From: Saprospiraceae bacterium
GTDB taxonomy: Bacteria > Bacteroidota > Bacteroidia > Chitinophagales > Saprospiraceae
Assembly: GCA_028285085.1 (NCBI GenBank)
Contig: JANQQI010000065.1
Span: 124,001 to 188,000 of the forward strand
Length of the DNA: 64,000 nucleotides
Reading direction: 5' to 3'
Shown here: positions 17,568 through 27,281 of the stretch, one piece after another
Numbering within the stretch: position 1 is the stretch's first letter
Layout of the letters: each line of letters opens with the position of its first letter
The notes under the pieces: model-generated
Databases searched by the model: none
Told to the model about the DNA's origin: nothing
Seen by the model: the letters and a program-made list of their open reading frames with translations, nothing else
Made by a program: the position numbers and the translations under genes

Positions 17568-18764
17568 ATGTATCCGGATCTTTCCTATTTCTTACATGAC
17601 CTCTTTGGTACTCAACCCGATAATGTTTTTTCGATTGTCAAAACATTCGGGTTACTACTTGTCATCGCTATTTTGGCAGCCGCCTTTATACTGACCAAAG
17701 AACTTCGCCGCAAGGAAGCGGAAGGACTCCTAAAACCCGTTCAGGAAAAAATCATTGTTGGCAACGCTGCTACCCCCGTTGAATTGGCCCTGAATGCACT
17801 CCTCGGATTTGCTATTGGATTTAAAGCCCTTTACATTTTTGGAAATTTCTCGGACTTCCAAATCGACCCCGCTGAGGTGGTCCTCTCTACTAAGGGAAAC
17901 TGGATCGGTGGTATTCTGGGGGCTATTCTTTTCGCCGGGATCAAGTTTTATGATAAAAAACGTCAGCAGCTCCCCAAGCCTCAAGAACAGGTACTCACGG
18001 TTCATCCATATCAACGCATTGGAGACCTCACCGTTATCGCCGCTGTTGCTGGAATTCTAGGGGCGAAACTGTTTGCACTTTTCGAAGACGTAGATAGTCT
18101 GATGGCTGGAAAAATATCATTTAGTGATCTGGTCAATCAGTTTTTCTCTGGCAGTGGGATGGCCATCTACGGTGGTTTAATTGTGGCCTTTTTCGCCTGC
18201 TTCTACTACCTCCGCCGGAAGAAAATCACCCCGATTCACGTTATGGACGGAGTTGCCCCTGCATTAATGATTGCCTACGGTATTGGCCGATTAGGTTGTC
18301 ACTTTTCAGGTGATGGGGACTGGGGTATCGTGAACGAGTTAGCCAACCCTGGTTGGATTCCCGACTGGTTGTGGGCTTATGATTATCCGCACAACGTTAT
18401 TAACTCTGGTTCTAACGAGTTTGTAAAAATAGAGGGTTGCGAATGGCGATACTGTACCCGTCTCTCGCCACCGGTTTACCCAACACCGGTCTATGAAACC
18501 ATTGTTTGTTTCATCTTGGGTGGCATCCTTTGGGCACTTCGCAAGAGAGTAAAAATTGCCGGCATGCTATTCTTCATCTACGTCATCATGAACGGCTTTG
18601 AGCGCTTTTGGATTGAAAAAATCCGTATTAACGCCCGTACGGAAATCTTTGGGATTCCGACGACTCAGGCTGAATTCATTTCCGTCATGCTGATGATTAT
18701 CGGGGTGGTAGGCTGCGTTGTACTTTGGCAACGACATCGAAAGCAAGCCGCCAGTACGGGCTAG
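17568..18764 (+). CDS. lgt: Phosphatidylglycerol:prolipoprotein diacylglyceryl transferase
   Basis: Lgt transfers diacylglycerol from phosphatidylglycerol to the lipobox cysteine of prolipoproteins, the first step of lipoprotein maturation at the inner membrane. The signature region PALMIAYGIGRLGCHFSGDGDWG (about 232-254) is typical of Bacteroidota Lgt, with the essential arginine in GRLG. The protein has about seven or eight hydrophobic segments. At 398 residues it is longer than the usual 260-300 because of an N-terminal helix plus linker and a loop with YCTRLSPPVYPTPVYE, both common in this phylum. The many lipoproteins in this window would be substrates. Its stop overlaps by 4 bp the stop region of the convergent glycosyltransferase gene. 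Confidence 0.92.
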   Translation: MYPDLSYFLHDLFGTQPDNVFSIVKTFGLLLVIAILAAAFILTKELRRKEAEGLLKPVQEKIIVGNAATPVELALNALLGFAIGFKALYIFGNFSDFQIDPAEVVLSTKGNWIGGILGAILFAGIKFYDKKRQQLPKPQEQVLTVHPYQRIGDLTVIAAVAGILGAKLFALFEDVDSLMAGKISFSDLVNQFFSGSGMAIYGGLIVAFFACFYYLRRKKITPIHVMDGVAPALMIAYGIGRLGCHFSGDGDWGIVNELANPGWIPDWLWAYDYPHNVINSGSNEFVKIEGCEWRYCTRLSPPVYPTPVYETIVCFILGGILWALRKRVKIAGMLFFIYVIMNGFERFWIEKIRINARTEIFGIPTTQAEFISVMLMIIGVVGCVVLWQRHRKQAASTG

Positions 18765-19894
18765 CGATTACCCGGATGAATAGCGTGAAGTTGGTCATAG
18801 ATTAAATCTGCGGTTCGGTCCCAGCTAAATTGCTGCCGCTGCTGTCGACCCGCTGTGATCAAATCTGATCTCAAATTCGCATTTTCATAAATCTGCTGCA
18901 TCGCTCCGGCAATCGCTTCTGTAGCCTGAGGATCTACACAAAGCCCCGCTCGGCCGACTACTTCCGGCATAGAGGTTACATTTGCCGTAATTACCGGAAC
19001 ATCGCAGTACATCGCTTCCAACAATGGCACACCAAAGCCTTCGAAAATGGACACATAAGTCAAAGCCAAAGCACTAGCGAGTAGGCGTGGCAACTCTTCG
19101 TCATTAACGTAGCCCAAAAACACGATATCCGCTTTGTGCTTTGCAGCTTCATAAGCGGCGCGTACCGGGCCTGTCTGCCAGGCAAAGCGCCCGGCCAAAA
19201 GCAATTTCACCTCAGCTCCGGTCTGCGCTTTAAATTGATCGAAGGCTGCAATTAAGCGATGAATATTTTTGCGCGGATGGATTGCTCCAACATAGAAGAA
19301 ATAATCCTTTCCTTCGGCGTATTGCTGGCGAACAAGCGTCTGCTCACCGGCTGGTATCGGTACGAATTCCGGCTTAATGCCATTATATCCAACAGAAATC
19401 TTCTCAGCGGGGATGTTGTAACTATCAATAATATCCTGCTTTGTATATTCAGAAACGGCCACGATCCGCGCCGCATGCTGATGATAGCGTGGCATGAAAT
19501 AATGGTAGAAACGCCGGGCCAAGGCAGGAACCTCCGCCGGAAAATGCTGATGAGCAATATCGTGTGTCACTAAAACGGTAGGCACGCTTGAACGTAAGCT
19601 GAGATAATTATCTGGCGATAAAAATACTTCTGCTTTTTGCTGCTTCAACGCTAATGGCACCGCCCATTCAAACCAAAAATACCACAACAAGGGGTGCCGC
19701 GCCGGTGGAAATACCCGAACAGGCTTTACATTCGAAGCAAAAATAAAATGGTCATCCCAAGGACGATCAAAAAGAAAAATGAACTCATCTTCAGGGTGTT
19801 TTTCCACCATTCGTCGACACACTTCATAGGTATACCAACCGGTACCTTCCATTCGATCCTTTAGCAAAAAACGTGTATTAACCGCGATGCGCAT
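18761..19894 (-). CDS. Glycosyltransferase family 4 protein
   Basis: GT-B-fold retaining glycosyltransferase of 377 residues without signal peptide or membrane helix. The N-terminal domain begins MRIAVNTRFLL, and the second domain holds FFYVGAIHPRKNIHRLIAAF (about 195-215). The donor-binding EX7E motif is SIFEGFGVPLLEAMYC (about 288-303). Followed by VITANVTSMPEVVGRAGLCVDP, these are standard GT4 marks (mannosyl- or glucosyl-transfer from nucleotide sugars). No polysaccharide cluster surrounds it, so the acceptor is unknown. It converges on lgt with a 4-bp overlap and is divergent from nadB with a 93-bp shared intergenic region. Confidence 0.87.
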   Translation of the reverse strand: MRIAVNTRFLLKDRMEGTGWYTYEVCRRMVEKHPEDEFIFLFDRPWDDHFIFASNVKPVRVFPPARHPLLWYFWFEWAVPLALKQQKAEVFLSPDNYLSLRSSVPTVLVTHDIAHQHFPAEVPALARRFYHYFMPRYHQHAARIVAVSEYTKQDIIDSYNIPAEKISVGYNGIKPEFVPIPAGEQTLVRQQYAEGKDYFFYVGAIHPRKNIHRLIAAFDQFKAQTGAEVKLLLAGRFAWQTGPVRAAYEAAKHKADIVFLGYVNDEELPRLLASALALTYVSIFEGFGVPLLEAMYCDVPVITANVTSMPEVVGRAGLCVDPQATEAIAGAMQQIYENANLRSDLITAGRQQRQQFSWDRTADLIYDQLHAIHPGNR

Positions 19895-19928
19895 AATGCG
19901 TTTAAACTTCTATTGGCGTAATTTCTTT

Positions 19929-19936
19929 TAAATTTG
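19929..19936 (+). promoter_or_regulatory. TAnnTTTG -7 box candidate upstream of nadB
   Basis: TAAATTTG matches the Bacteroidota -7 consensus and lies 51 bp before the nadB ATG, inside the region shared with the divergent glycosyltransferase gene. No well-spaced -33 TTTG is visible. Confidence 0.3.
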
Positions 19937-19987
19937 TGACTTTGCAAAAGCCCCACTATAATAGTTTCGAAAATTGAACTTTGAATT

Positions 19988-21589
19988 ATGATCAAAACGG
20001 ATATCCTGGTCGTCGGATCTGGTATTGCCGGACTGACCTTAGCGCTTAAATTGGCCAAAAAGCGTAGTGACCTCAATATTACGGTATTAACTAAAACCAA
20101 CGAAAATGAAAGTAATACTCGCTATGCTCAAGGCGGTGTAGCTGCCGTGTGGGATTTAGAGAAAGATTCTTACGAAAAGCACATTGATGATACCCTTGAT
20201 GCGGGAGATGGATTATGTGATGAAGAAATTGTCCGAATTGTCGTAGAAGAAGGACCGACTCGCGTTCGAGAACTTATCGATTGGGGAACACGCTTTGATC
20301 GAGAACAAGATGGTGATTATGATTTAGGCAAAGAAGGTGGGCATTCCGAAAATCGCATTTTACACTATAAAGATTTGACGGGACAGGAAATCCAACGGGC
20401 CTTGTTGGCAGAAGCAGACAAGATGCCCAATCTTGATTTGCATGAGCACTTTTTCGCGTTGGACTTGATTACGCAGCATCATCTGGGGTATATGGTGACC
20501 CGCCTTACACCGGGAATCACTTGCTATGGTACTTACGCCCTCAACAAGCAAACTGGTGAAATGGAAACAATCATCGCCAGAAAAACGGTTGTGGCTACCG
20601 GTGGGGCTGGGCAGGTTTATCGCAATACCACCAATCCGGTGATTGCTACTGGCGACGGTATTGCGATGGTCTATCGCGCCAAGGGACGCTTGGAGAATAT
20701 GGAGTTCGTGCAGTTTCATCCCACAGCCTTGTATAATCCGGCGGGTGAAAATCCTGATTTCCTGGTATCGGAGGCCGTTCGGGGCTTTGGAGGTATCCTG
20801 AAGACAAAAGATGGCGAAGCGTTTATGAAAAACTACGATGAGCGCGGTTCGCTGGCCCCGAGAGATATCGTCGCGCGCGCGATCGATAATGAAATCAAAA
20901 AACGCGGAGATGAATACGTTTGCTTGGATTGCACCCATCTAGATCCAGAGGGATTCGTAGCGCACTTCCCCACGATTTATAATAAATGTAAAAGCTTGGG
21001 GATTGATCCGATGAAAGATATGATCCCGGTGGTGCCGGCCTGTCATTACATGTGTGGTGGCATTCGAGTGGATGAAAAAGGCTTGTCCTCGATCCTCAAT
21101 TTATACGCTTGCGGGGAATGTACCTGTACCGGCCTACACGGTGCCAATCGACTAGCATCCAATTCTCTACTCGAAGCTATGGTTTTTGCGCATCGTATTC
21201 ACGAAGCTATTTTGGACAATATTGATCAGGTGAATTTACAGGAGGCTATCCCCGATTGGGATGCTAAGGGTACCACTCAACCTAAAGAGATGGTTCTGAT
21301 TACCCAAAGCTGGAAAGAACTCAAAGAGATCATGAGTAGCTACGTAGGGATTGTTCGCTCGAACACCCGCTTGAAGCGGGCGATGGATCGGCTTTGGTTG
21401 TTGTACCGCGAAACAGAGGATTTGTACACCACGACCTCCATTTCTCCTCAGCTTTGTGAACTGCGTAATCTTATCACGATCGGTTACTTGGTAACCCGCT
21501 CGGCCGCCATGCGTCGAGAGAGTCGTGGCTTGCATTACACTACAGATTTTCCAGATAAAAATGATTTTATTGAAGTGTCGATTATGTAG
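19988..21589 (+). CDS. nadB: L-aspartate oxidase
   Basis: NadB is the FAD enzyme that oxidises L-aspartate to iminoaspartate, the first step of de novo NAD synthesis; NadA then makes quinolinate. The FAD-binding GxGxxG is G10 to G15 (VVGSGIAGLT). NTRYAQGGVAAVW, ATGGAGQVYRNTTNP, EFVQFHPTALYNP and SLAPRDIVARAID follow the succinate dehydrogenase/NadB pattern. The CGGIRVDEKGLSSI and GECTCTGLHGANRLASNSLLEA segments are diagnostic. The length of 533 residues is normal. NadA and NadC are not in the window. Its stop lies 1 bp from the end of the convergent response-regulator gene. Confidence 0.95.
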   Translation: MIKTDILVVGSGIAGLTLALKLAKKRSDLNITVLTKTNENESNTRYAQGGVAAVWDLEKDSYEKHIDDTLDAGDGLCDEEIVRIVVEEGPTRVRELIDWGTRFDREQDGDYDLGKEGGHSENRILHYKDLTGQEIQRALLAEADKMPNLDLHEHFFALDLITQHHLGYMVTRLTPGITCYGTYALNKQTGEMETIIARKTVVATGGAGQVYRNTTNPVIATGDGIAMVYRAKGRLENMEFVQFHPTALYNPAGENPDFLVSEAVRGFGGILKTKDGEAFMKNYDERGSLAPRDIVARAIDNEIKKRGDEYVCLDCTHLDPEGFVAHFPTIYNKCKSLGIDPMKDMIPVVPACHYMCGGIRVDEKGLSSILNLYACGECTCTGLHGANRLASNSLLEAMVFAHRIHEAILDNIDQVNLQEAIPDWDAKGTTQPKEMVLITQSWKELKEIMSSYVGIVRSNTRLKRAMDRLWLLYRETEDLYTTTSISPQLCELRNLITIGYLVTRSAAMRRESRGLHYTTDFPDKNDFIEVSIM

Positions 21590-21590
21590 A

Positions 21591-22283
21591 CTAATCTATA
21601 TTAAATTGATATCCGACGCCCCGTAAGGTTAGAATCTCAATAGTTGGATCAGCAGCGAATAATTCACGCAGCTTCGCGATATAAACATCAAGGTTACGCG
21701 CGTTGTAAAGGGTGTCATCTCCCCAAATTTCTAGCAATAGATCCTTTTTTCGGATGACACCATTCATGTGGCGCGCAAAGAATTGGAGGATTTCCGCCTC
21801 TCGGTAAGTGAGCTTCTTCTTAGTGCCCTGGTGCTCCAGTAACAATTTTTGAGCGTTGAAGGTGAAGTGACCAATTTGAATCAAATTAGACTGTCCGTTA
21901 TCGGCACTGGCGTGTTGACTCAAGCGCAATAAATTATCCATGCGCAGCATCAGTTCTTCCATACTAAATGGCTTGCGCAAATAATCATTCCCCCCAGATT
22001 TGAAGCCGGTGATCACATCGGAGGTTTGGCTTTTCGCCGTAAGATAAAGCACGGGAATATCCGGCTGAAGCCGGCGAATATCTTTTCCGAGGGTAAAACC
22101 ATCCACATTGGGGAGCATGACATCCAACACGCATAAGTCAGGGCGGAAGGTCAACATCGTATCAACCACCTCCGCACCATCGCTTACCAGTTGGACCTGA
22201 TATCCGGAGCGTTCGAGCGTATCCTTAACGATATTTGCCAAAGTAATTTCGTCCTCAACGTAGAGTATCTTCGGTGATGCCAT
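21591..22283 (-). CDS. OmpR-family response regulator
   Basis: Receiver domain (about 5-118) with acidic pair E10/D11, phosphoacceptor D54 in CVLDVMLPNVDG and the conserved lysine in YLRKPFS. A winged-helix DNA-binding domain follows (about 130-228), with REAEILQFFARHMNGVIRKKDLLLEIWG and NLDVYIAKLRELFAADPTIEILTLRGVGYQF. It overlaps the upstream histidine kinase gene by 29 bp, so the pair is translationally coupled with the kinase first. Targets are unknown. The GLPGLI/outer-membrane-barrel genes lie divergently just upstream of the kinase and are plausible targets. Confidence 0.93.
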   Translation of the reverse strand: MASPKILYVEDEITLANIVKDTLERSGYQVQLVSDGAEVVDTMLTFRPDLCVLDVMLPNVDGFTLGKDIRRLQPDIPVLYLTAKSQTSDVITGFKSGGNDYLRKPFSMEELMLRMDNLLRLSQHASADNGQSNLIQIGHFTFNAQKLLLEHQGTKKKLTYREAEILQFFARHMNGVIRKKDLLLEIWGDDTLYNARNLDVYIAKLRELFAADPTIEILTLRGVGYQFNID

Positions 22284-23598
22284 TTGATTTGTCTAGTTTT
22301 ATCTTAATCGTCGTGCCTTTGCCGGTGTCGCTTTGGAGATCAATCTCTCCACGGTGGGCTTTAATGACTTCCGCAGCATAACTCAAACCTAAGCCATAGC
22401 CCTTTACATTGTGTAAGTCACCTTGTGGTACACGGAAAAAGCGTTCGAAGACTTTACTTTGATACTGCCGGGGAATACCGGGGCCATCATCCTGAATCGT
22501 CAACTCAAGCTGCTGTCCTTGTGCTTGTAATTCGATATCAATCCGCCCGCCCTCTTTGCCATATTTTAAGCTATTATCTAGTAAACTTTGTAAGACATTT
22601 TTGAAGTGCATGGTGTCAACTTTGGCACTTAAATGCTCTCCCTCAAAGATCGTATGAATCTTAATCTGACGATGCTGGGCCGGGAGTTGCATCGCACTAA
22701 CTACCTCTTCCACTAGTGGTCGTAAAGCCTGTGTACGTAAATCGTAAAGTTGCTGCCCTTCGTCAATTTGGCTGAATTGCAGCACCCGATCAATTAGCAT
22801 TGAGAGGCGATTGAGCTCATTGCGAGAAGTGGTCAAATAGGCGTTGGCCTTGACCGGATCAGCCTGTACATTATAATCCTGGATAGCTTCCAGAGCAACG
22901 CCAATCGTCGCTACCGGCGTTTTTAATTCGTGGGTAATGTTGCTGATGAGTTGGTTCTTACTTTTGAGGGCCTCTTGTCGTTCCCGGTAGTTGCGTTGAA
23001 GAAAATATATGGCCAAGGCCGAAATCAGCAACAAGAGGAGCGCAAATCCAAACTGGGGCAAAATATTCCAAAAAGCCGTCCATCCAAGACCTTGGCTTTC
23101 CTGATCGAATTTGTCTTTTAGTTGGACTTTTAAATCATCTTTCCAAATATCTAATTCCCTACTGAGTGAATCCGAGGAAAGAGTGACCACACCACCATAC
23201 ACCACTTGTACTTCCCGCGTTAAAGAATCTCCCCGGGTGGAATCAGGATATACTCTTTGAATGACTTGACGCTTCGTTGTAATACCTTGATCCTGGCCAC
23301 TATCTGGGAAGCTATCGTCCAAGAATTTGGTACTACCCTCTCCCACGACACCATCCTCACTATGAATCACGCTGACTTCCAGGCGTCCCACATCGGCACT
23401 GTCTTTCAAGCCCTTAATGATCATATTCAAATCTAAGCCTGAATAACTCACCAGCTCTTCGGCAATCTCTAAGTGTAATTCATTTTCCAAACCACGGTAC
23501 TCGTCTTTATACTCACCGTATAGCCAAAAACACAGAAAGGCTGTCAATAGGATCAAATTGAAGCCTGCAAATATTTTTGAATAGTTCGACTTTTTCAT
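22255..23598 (-). CDS. Membrane sensor histidine kinase
   Basis: The chosen start is the ATG at 23598 (MKKSNYSKIFAGF); the frame opens 8 codons earlier, but only with TTG. A first membrane segment (about 9-25), a periplasmic sensor region of about 160 residues and a second membrane segment (about 178-198) precede the HisKA domain with phosphoacceptor H223 in ITHELKTPV. No HAMP domain is apparent. The HATPase domain holds the N box (LLDNSLKYG), the G1 box (IQDDGPGIP), the F box (VFERFFRV) and the G2 box (GYGLGLSY). It is complete and expected to be active. It partners with the overlapping OmpR-type regulator. Confidence 0.92.
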   Translation of the reverse strand: MKKSNYSKIFAGFNLILLTAFLCFWLYGEYKDEYRGLENELHLEIAEELVSYSGLDLNMIIKGLKDSADVGRLEVSVIHSEDGVVGEGSTKFLDDSFPDSGQDQGITTKRQVIQRVYPDSTRGDSLTREVQVVYGGVVTLSSDSLSRELDIWKDDLKVQLKDKFDQESQGLGWTAFWNILPQFGFALLLLLISALAIYFLQRNYRERQEALKSKNQLISNITHELKTPVATIGVALEAIQDYNVQADPVKANAYLTTSRNELNRLSMLIDRVLQFSQIDEGQQLYDLRTQALRPLVEEVVSAMQLPAQHRQIKIHTIFEGEHLSAKVDTMHFKNVLQSLLDNSLKYGKEGGRIDIELQAQGQQLELTIQDDGPGIPRQYQSKVFERFFRVPQGDLHNVKGYGLGLSYAAEVIKAHRGEIDLQSDTGKGTTIKIKLDKSNGITEDTLR

Positions 23599-23723
23599 CA
23601 CGATAAAAATAGGCCTATCCAAAACGTCATGCCCGTTTTATTAACCTTTTTTAACTCTACTCTGGATTTGCTTAACGGAGTCGCATGCTTTACCCCCTTA
23701 CTTTTGAAGAAAAAATAATTATC

Positions 23724-24500
23724 ATGAAAAACTTCATTCTTTTCGCGCTGATGTATTTGCCCTTTGTACTCACCGCTCAAAACAAAGAAGGGACAATCAC
23801 TTTCGAAGAGGTTATCAAATTGAAAATTGAGCTAAGCCCTGAAATGCAGCAATACGCCAGCATGATCCCTAGCGAACACAAAACTTTAAAAACACTCGCC
23901 TTCAAAGACCAAGAAAGTCTCTATACAGCCGGACCAGACGAAGCGGATGATGCCGAGAAAGCTGCGGCTGATAATAGTGGCGTTGTAGTCCAAACGATTG
24001 TCGTTGGTGGAGCTGGCGGAGAATCCAAAACGTATTCCAATTTTGCAAAAGATGAAAAGATCCAACTGGAAGATTTAATGGGACAGAAATTTCTGGTCAC
24101 TGGCACACCTCGTAAATACGACTGGAAAGTGACCGGAGAGCAAAAAAAGATCCTCGATTTTACTTGCATTAAAGCCGAGGCAGTTCGAGATAGCAGCCTA
24201 GTTACCGCCTGGTTTACTCCCGAAATTCCTACCTCGATTGGCCCCGCTGTTTATTGTGGCTTGCCCGGGGCTATTCTGGCCATTGAGACGAAACGTGGTG
24301 AAAACAAATTGCATATCACGGCTACTGAAGTCAATCTAGCTGCACTCGACACGCCCATCCGCAAACCTAAAAAAGGTAAAAAAGTAACCGAAGAAGAGTT
24401 TGATGAAATCATGGAAAAACGAATGGAGGAAATGGCCCGCATGCGTGGTGCGCACCGCTCCCAAAACGGTAATATGAGTATTCAAATCAGCACGAATTAA
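23724..24500 (+). CDS. GLPGLI-family secreted protein
   Basis: The chosen start is the ATG at 23724, which gives a clean signal peptide (MKNFILFALMYLPFVLTAQ); the frame is open 13 codons further upstream but those residues are polar. GLPGLI proteins are named after a GLPG-containing motif, seen here as YCGLPGAILAIE (about 186-197), preceded by AWFTPEIPTSIGPAVY. The C-terminal third is lysine- and glutamate-rich. The function is unknown. These proteins are nearly always encoded next to an outer-membrane beta-barrel with a carboxypeptidase regulatory-like domain, as here (24-bp gap), and are presumed periplasmic partners in envelope transport or remodelling. The neighbouring two-component system is divergent. 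Confidence 0.88.
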   Translation: MKNFILFALMYLPFVLTAQNKEGTITFEEVIKLKIELSPEMQQYASMIPSEHKTLKTLAFKDQESLYTAGPDEADDAEKAAADNSGVVVQTIVVGGAGGESKTYSNFAKDEKIQLEDLMGQKFLVTGTPRKYDWKVTGEQKKILDFTCIKAEAVRDSSLVTAWFTPEIPTSIGPAVYCGLPGAILAIETKRGENKLHITATEVNLAALDTPIRKPKKGKKVTEEEFDEIMEKRMEEMARMRGAHRSQNGNMSIQISTN

Positions 24501-24523
24501 TCTCAACCCCAAAAAACAAGTGT

Positions 24524-27268
24524 ATGAAACCTCTATGCTGGTTAAGCCTGATTATTTGTAGCCTGTGGACATCCACAGCCTTTGCCCAAACATCATCGGC
24601 CATTGCAATCAGTGGTCAAGTGTTGGACTCTCTAGAAACACCTCTAGCTGGAGCATCCGTAATGCTAATGCACGAAAAAGATTCTTTGCTGGAAAGTTTC
24701 GCGCTAGTGGATGCACAGGGACAATTTTCTTTGGCCACCAGCACACCCGGCAACTATTTACTCCAAATCACCTATGTTGGTTACGGCACATTTGTCCGTA
24801 AAATCTCGATTATCGCCGGTCAGGATGATCTCGACTTTGGTCGGATTGTCCTACGGCCTGCGGCCTACGAGCTGGCCGATGTCACCATCATGGATTCGTT
24901 TATCCCGATTCTCATTAAAGACGACACTATCCAATACCACGCCGATGCTTTTCAAACCCGGCCTAATGCTACCGTTGAAGAATTGCTACGCAAGCTGCCG
25001 GGCATCGAAGTGGAACAAGATGGAACGATCCGAGCCCAAGGTGAAGAAGTGGAGAATATTCTGGTTGACGGGAAAGAATTCTTTGACGATGATCCTAAGG
25101 TAGCTTCACGAACCATCCCTGCAGAGATTGTAGATAAAGTGCAGCTCTACGATGAAGCTTCCGATTTTTCCGCTTTCACCGGTATCGACGACGGGGAGAG
25201 CGAAAAGACGATAAACTTGACTATCAAAGACGGTAAAAATAAAGGCTACTTTGGTACCATCGAAGGAAGCTATGGCTTGGATGATCGTTACAAAGGCAGT
25301 ATAAATCTCAATCGCTTTACTAAGCAAATGCAGCTGTCCATATTGGGTGATGCCAATAATTTGAATGAACAATCATTTAGCTTACAGGACTACTTGACTT
25401 TCACTGGTGCCATTGAAGAGATGGCCGAAGGCGGTGGCGGTATCGAGCTGAATGACCTGCCCCGTAACCTGTTTGATAATGCCGGGGTTTCCGAAATCTT
25501 TTCGGGAGGGATGAATTTTAATTATGATTTTAATAAAAAAACGACTTGGCGCTCCAGCTATTTTGCCGATTACACGGACAACATCACTACCGGACAATCC
25601 ACATTGCAAAATGTGCTCGACAATGGTGCTTTCATCACTTCAACCGATAGCTACGAACAACAGCAACTGGTCAATCACCGTGCGCGCTTTAAGTTGAAAC
25701 ATTTGTTTAATGAGAACGAAGATTTGACCCTTCGGGCTAATCTCTTTTGGTCTGATAATGATAATACGCTGCAATCGAACAGCTCTTCGGTTTTAACGGA
25801 TTTAAATTCCGGGAATGCTACTGAGCGAAATAATACGAGTTCGCTGCAGAATCTGAATTGGCAGGCTCAGGCGAATTACCGCAAACGCTTAAGTAACAAA
25901 GGCCGATTTTTTACTTCCAGCCTGCGCCTGCGGGGCCAGGATCGAGAGGGGGCGCAGCAATTATTCAGCAATAATGATTTCTTCGCCAATGATGTCATTT
26001 ACAAATCGGAGCTATTGCGGCAGCAACAAGACAACTTGTCCGACAACCTTAGCCTAAATGCTAGTGCACAGTTTGTCGAACCACTGGGCAAAGCCCGTTT
26101 TCTGACGCTTGGCGCCCGCCAAATCTTGAGTCAGGGCGATCGCCAACTGGATTTTTTCAATACTGACGATGGCGTCAACTATTTCTTTGATGAGACTTTA
26201 TCGAATCAATTTACCAGCGCTTACATCCAGAGTAGCGGCTCGGCCAGCATCGGCCTGAATCGCAAGAAACTTAAAATTGCACTGGGCATGGATTACCAAT
26301 TCACCCGGCTCAACAATGAGAATCGCAGCTTGATGAGTGATTTCGGTAAATCATTCCATCATGTCTTACCAAGCTTTCGATTCAGCTTCAATCACAGTAG
26401 TAGTCGAAGTATTCAACTCAATTACAACACCCGTATTCAGGTGCCCACTCTTGAGCAATTACAGCCAACGGTTGACAACCGCAATCCACTTATTGTCACC
26501 ATGGGAAATGCCGATCTACAGCCCGAGTACATCCACGAAATGCGCCTGAATTTTAATAATTTTAATCAGTTTTACCTCCGATCTTTTTTCACAGGTTTCA
26601 CGCTCCAATACACGGCGAATCCGATCATATATCTCACTTCCGTCGACGCTGATCTGCGACAGGTATCTGCCCCGGTCAATAGCAATGGACTATGGCGTCT
26701 TAATGGTTATTACGATTGGGATCGCCCGATACAAAACATTGATCTCAAGCTACGCTTGCGCGCCAATGCTAGTTTCCAAAGTGGTCCCTTTGCGATCAAT
26801 ACACTGGAAGACCGAGCCCACACCGTCAATTTTTCACAAACGGTTCAGTTTGAAAACAAATACAAAGACAAGCTTGATATTGCTGTTGGTTACACCGGTC
26901 AATGGATTGGCTCAGCTTACCGCGAAAGTCGCTCGCTCAACCAACAACTGTTCAATCATCGCCTGTTTCTGAATTCTAGTTGGCTACTCGGTAAAAGCTG
27001 GACAATCGTCACGGATTTCTTCTGGGACCGCTACGCTGCCGATGCTTTCGCCAGTGATCAGCAATTGACACTACTGGACTTAACCGTTGAAAAATCTTTC
27101 CTTGACAACAAACTCACATTTTATGTCAAAGGCGTTAACCTTTTTGATGTCGATCAGGATATTCAACGCAACAGCTTTGGCAATCAGATTCAAGAAATCA
27201 ATCGCAATCGGCTAGGACGGCTAGTACTTTTTGGAGTGAGCTACAAATTGCGCTCCTTCGGTAAGTAA
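24524..27268 (+). CDS. Outer-membrane beta-barrel protein with CarboxypepD-reg-like domain and plug (TonB-dependent-receptor-like)
   Basis: A signal peptide (about 1-22, ending AFAQ) is followed by a carboxypeptidase regulatory-like beta domain (about 27-115, AISGQVLDSLETPLAGASVML and YLLQITYVGYGTF). A plug domain comes next (about 125-225, VEELLRKLPGIEVEQDG, VENILVDGKEFFDDDP, KVQLYDEASDFSAFTGID), and then a large beta-barrel rich in aromatic and asparagine residues ending in LVLFGVSYKLRSFGK. The length of 914 residues is normal. Unlike SusC it has no SusD partner. The pairing with GLPGLI defines a different, common Bacteroidota module of unknown substrate. The pair is preceded by a divergent two-component system and followed by a convergent LytTR regulator gene. 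Confidence 0.9.
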   Translation: MKPLCWLSLIICSLWTSTAFAQTSSAIAISGQVLDSLETPLAGASVMLMHEKDSLLESFALVDAQGQFSLATSTPGNYLLQITYVGYGTFVRKISIIAGQDDLDFGRIVLRPAAYELADVTIMDSFIPILIKDDTIQYHADAFQTRPNATVEELLRKLPGIEVEQDGTIRAQGEEVENILVDGKEFFDDDPKVASRTIPAEIVDKVQLYDEASDFSAFTGIDDGESEKTINLTIKDGKNKGYFGTIEGSYGLDDRYKGSINLNRFTKQMQLSILGDANNLNEQSFSLQDYLTFTGAIEEMAEGGGGIELNDLPRNLFDNAGVSEIFSGGMNFNYDFNKKTTWRSSYFADYTDNITTGQSTLQNVLDNGAFITSTDSYEQQQLVNHRARFKLKHLFNENEDLTLRANLFWSDNDNTLQSNSSSVLTDLNSGNATERNNTSSLQNLNWQAQANYRKRLSNKGRFFTSSLRLRGQDREGAQQLFSNNDFFANDVIYKSELLRQQQDNLSDNLSLNASAQFVEPLGKARFLTLGARQILSQGDRQLDFFNTDDGVNYFFDETLSNQFTSAYIQSSGSASIGLNRKKLKIALGMDYQFTRLNNENRSLMSDFGKSFHHVLPSFRFSFNHSSSRSIQLNYNTRIQVPTLEQLQPTVDNRNPLIVTMGNADLQPEYIHEMRLNFNNFNQFYLRSFFTGFTLQYTANPIIYLTSVDADLRQVSAPVNSNGLWRLNGYYDWDRPIQNIDLKLRLRANASFQSGPFAINTLEDRAHTVNFSQTVQFENKYKDKLDIAVGYTGQWIGSAYRESRSLNQQLFNHRLFLNSSWLLGKSWTIVTDFFWDRYAADAFASDQQLTLLDLTVEKSFLDNKLTFYVKGVNLFDVDQDIQRNSFGNQIQEINRNRLGRLVLFGVSYKLRSFGK

Positions 27269-27281
27269 TCGCCAAACAAGC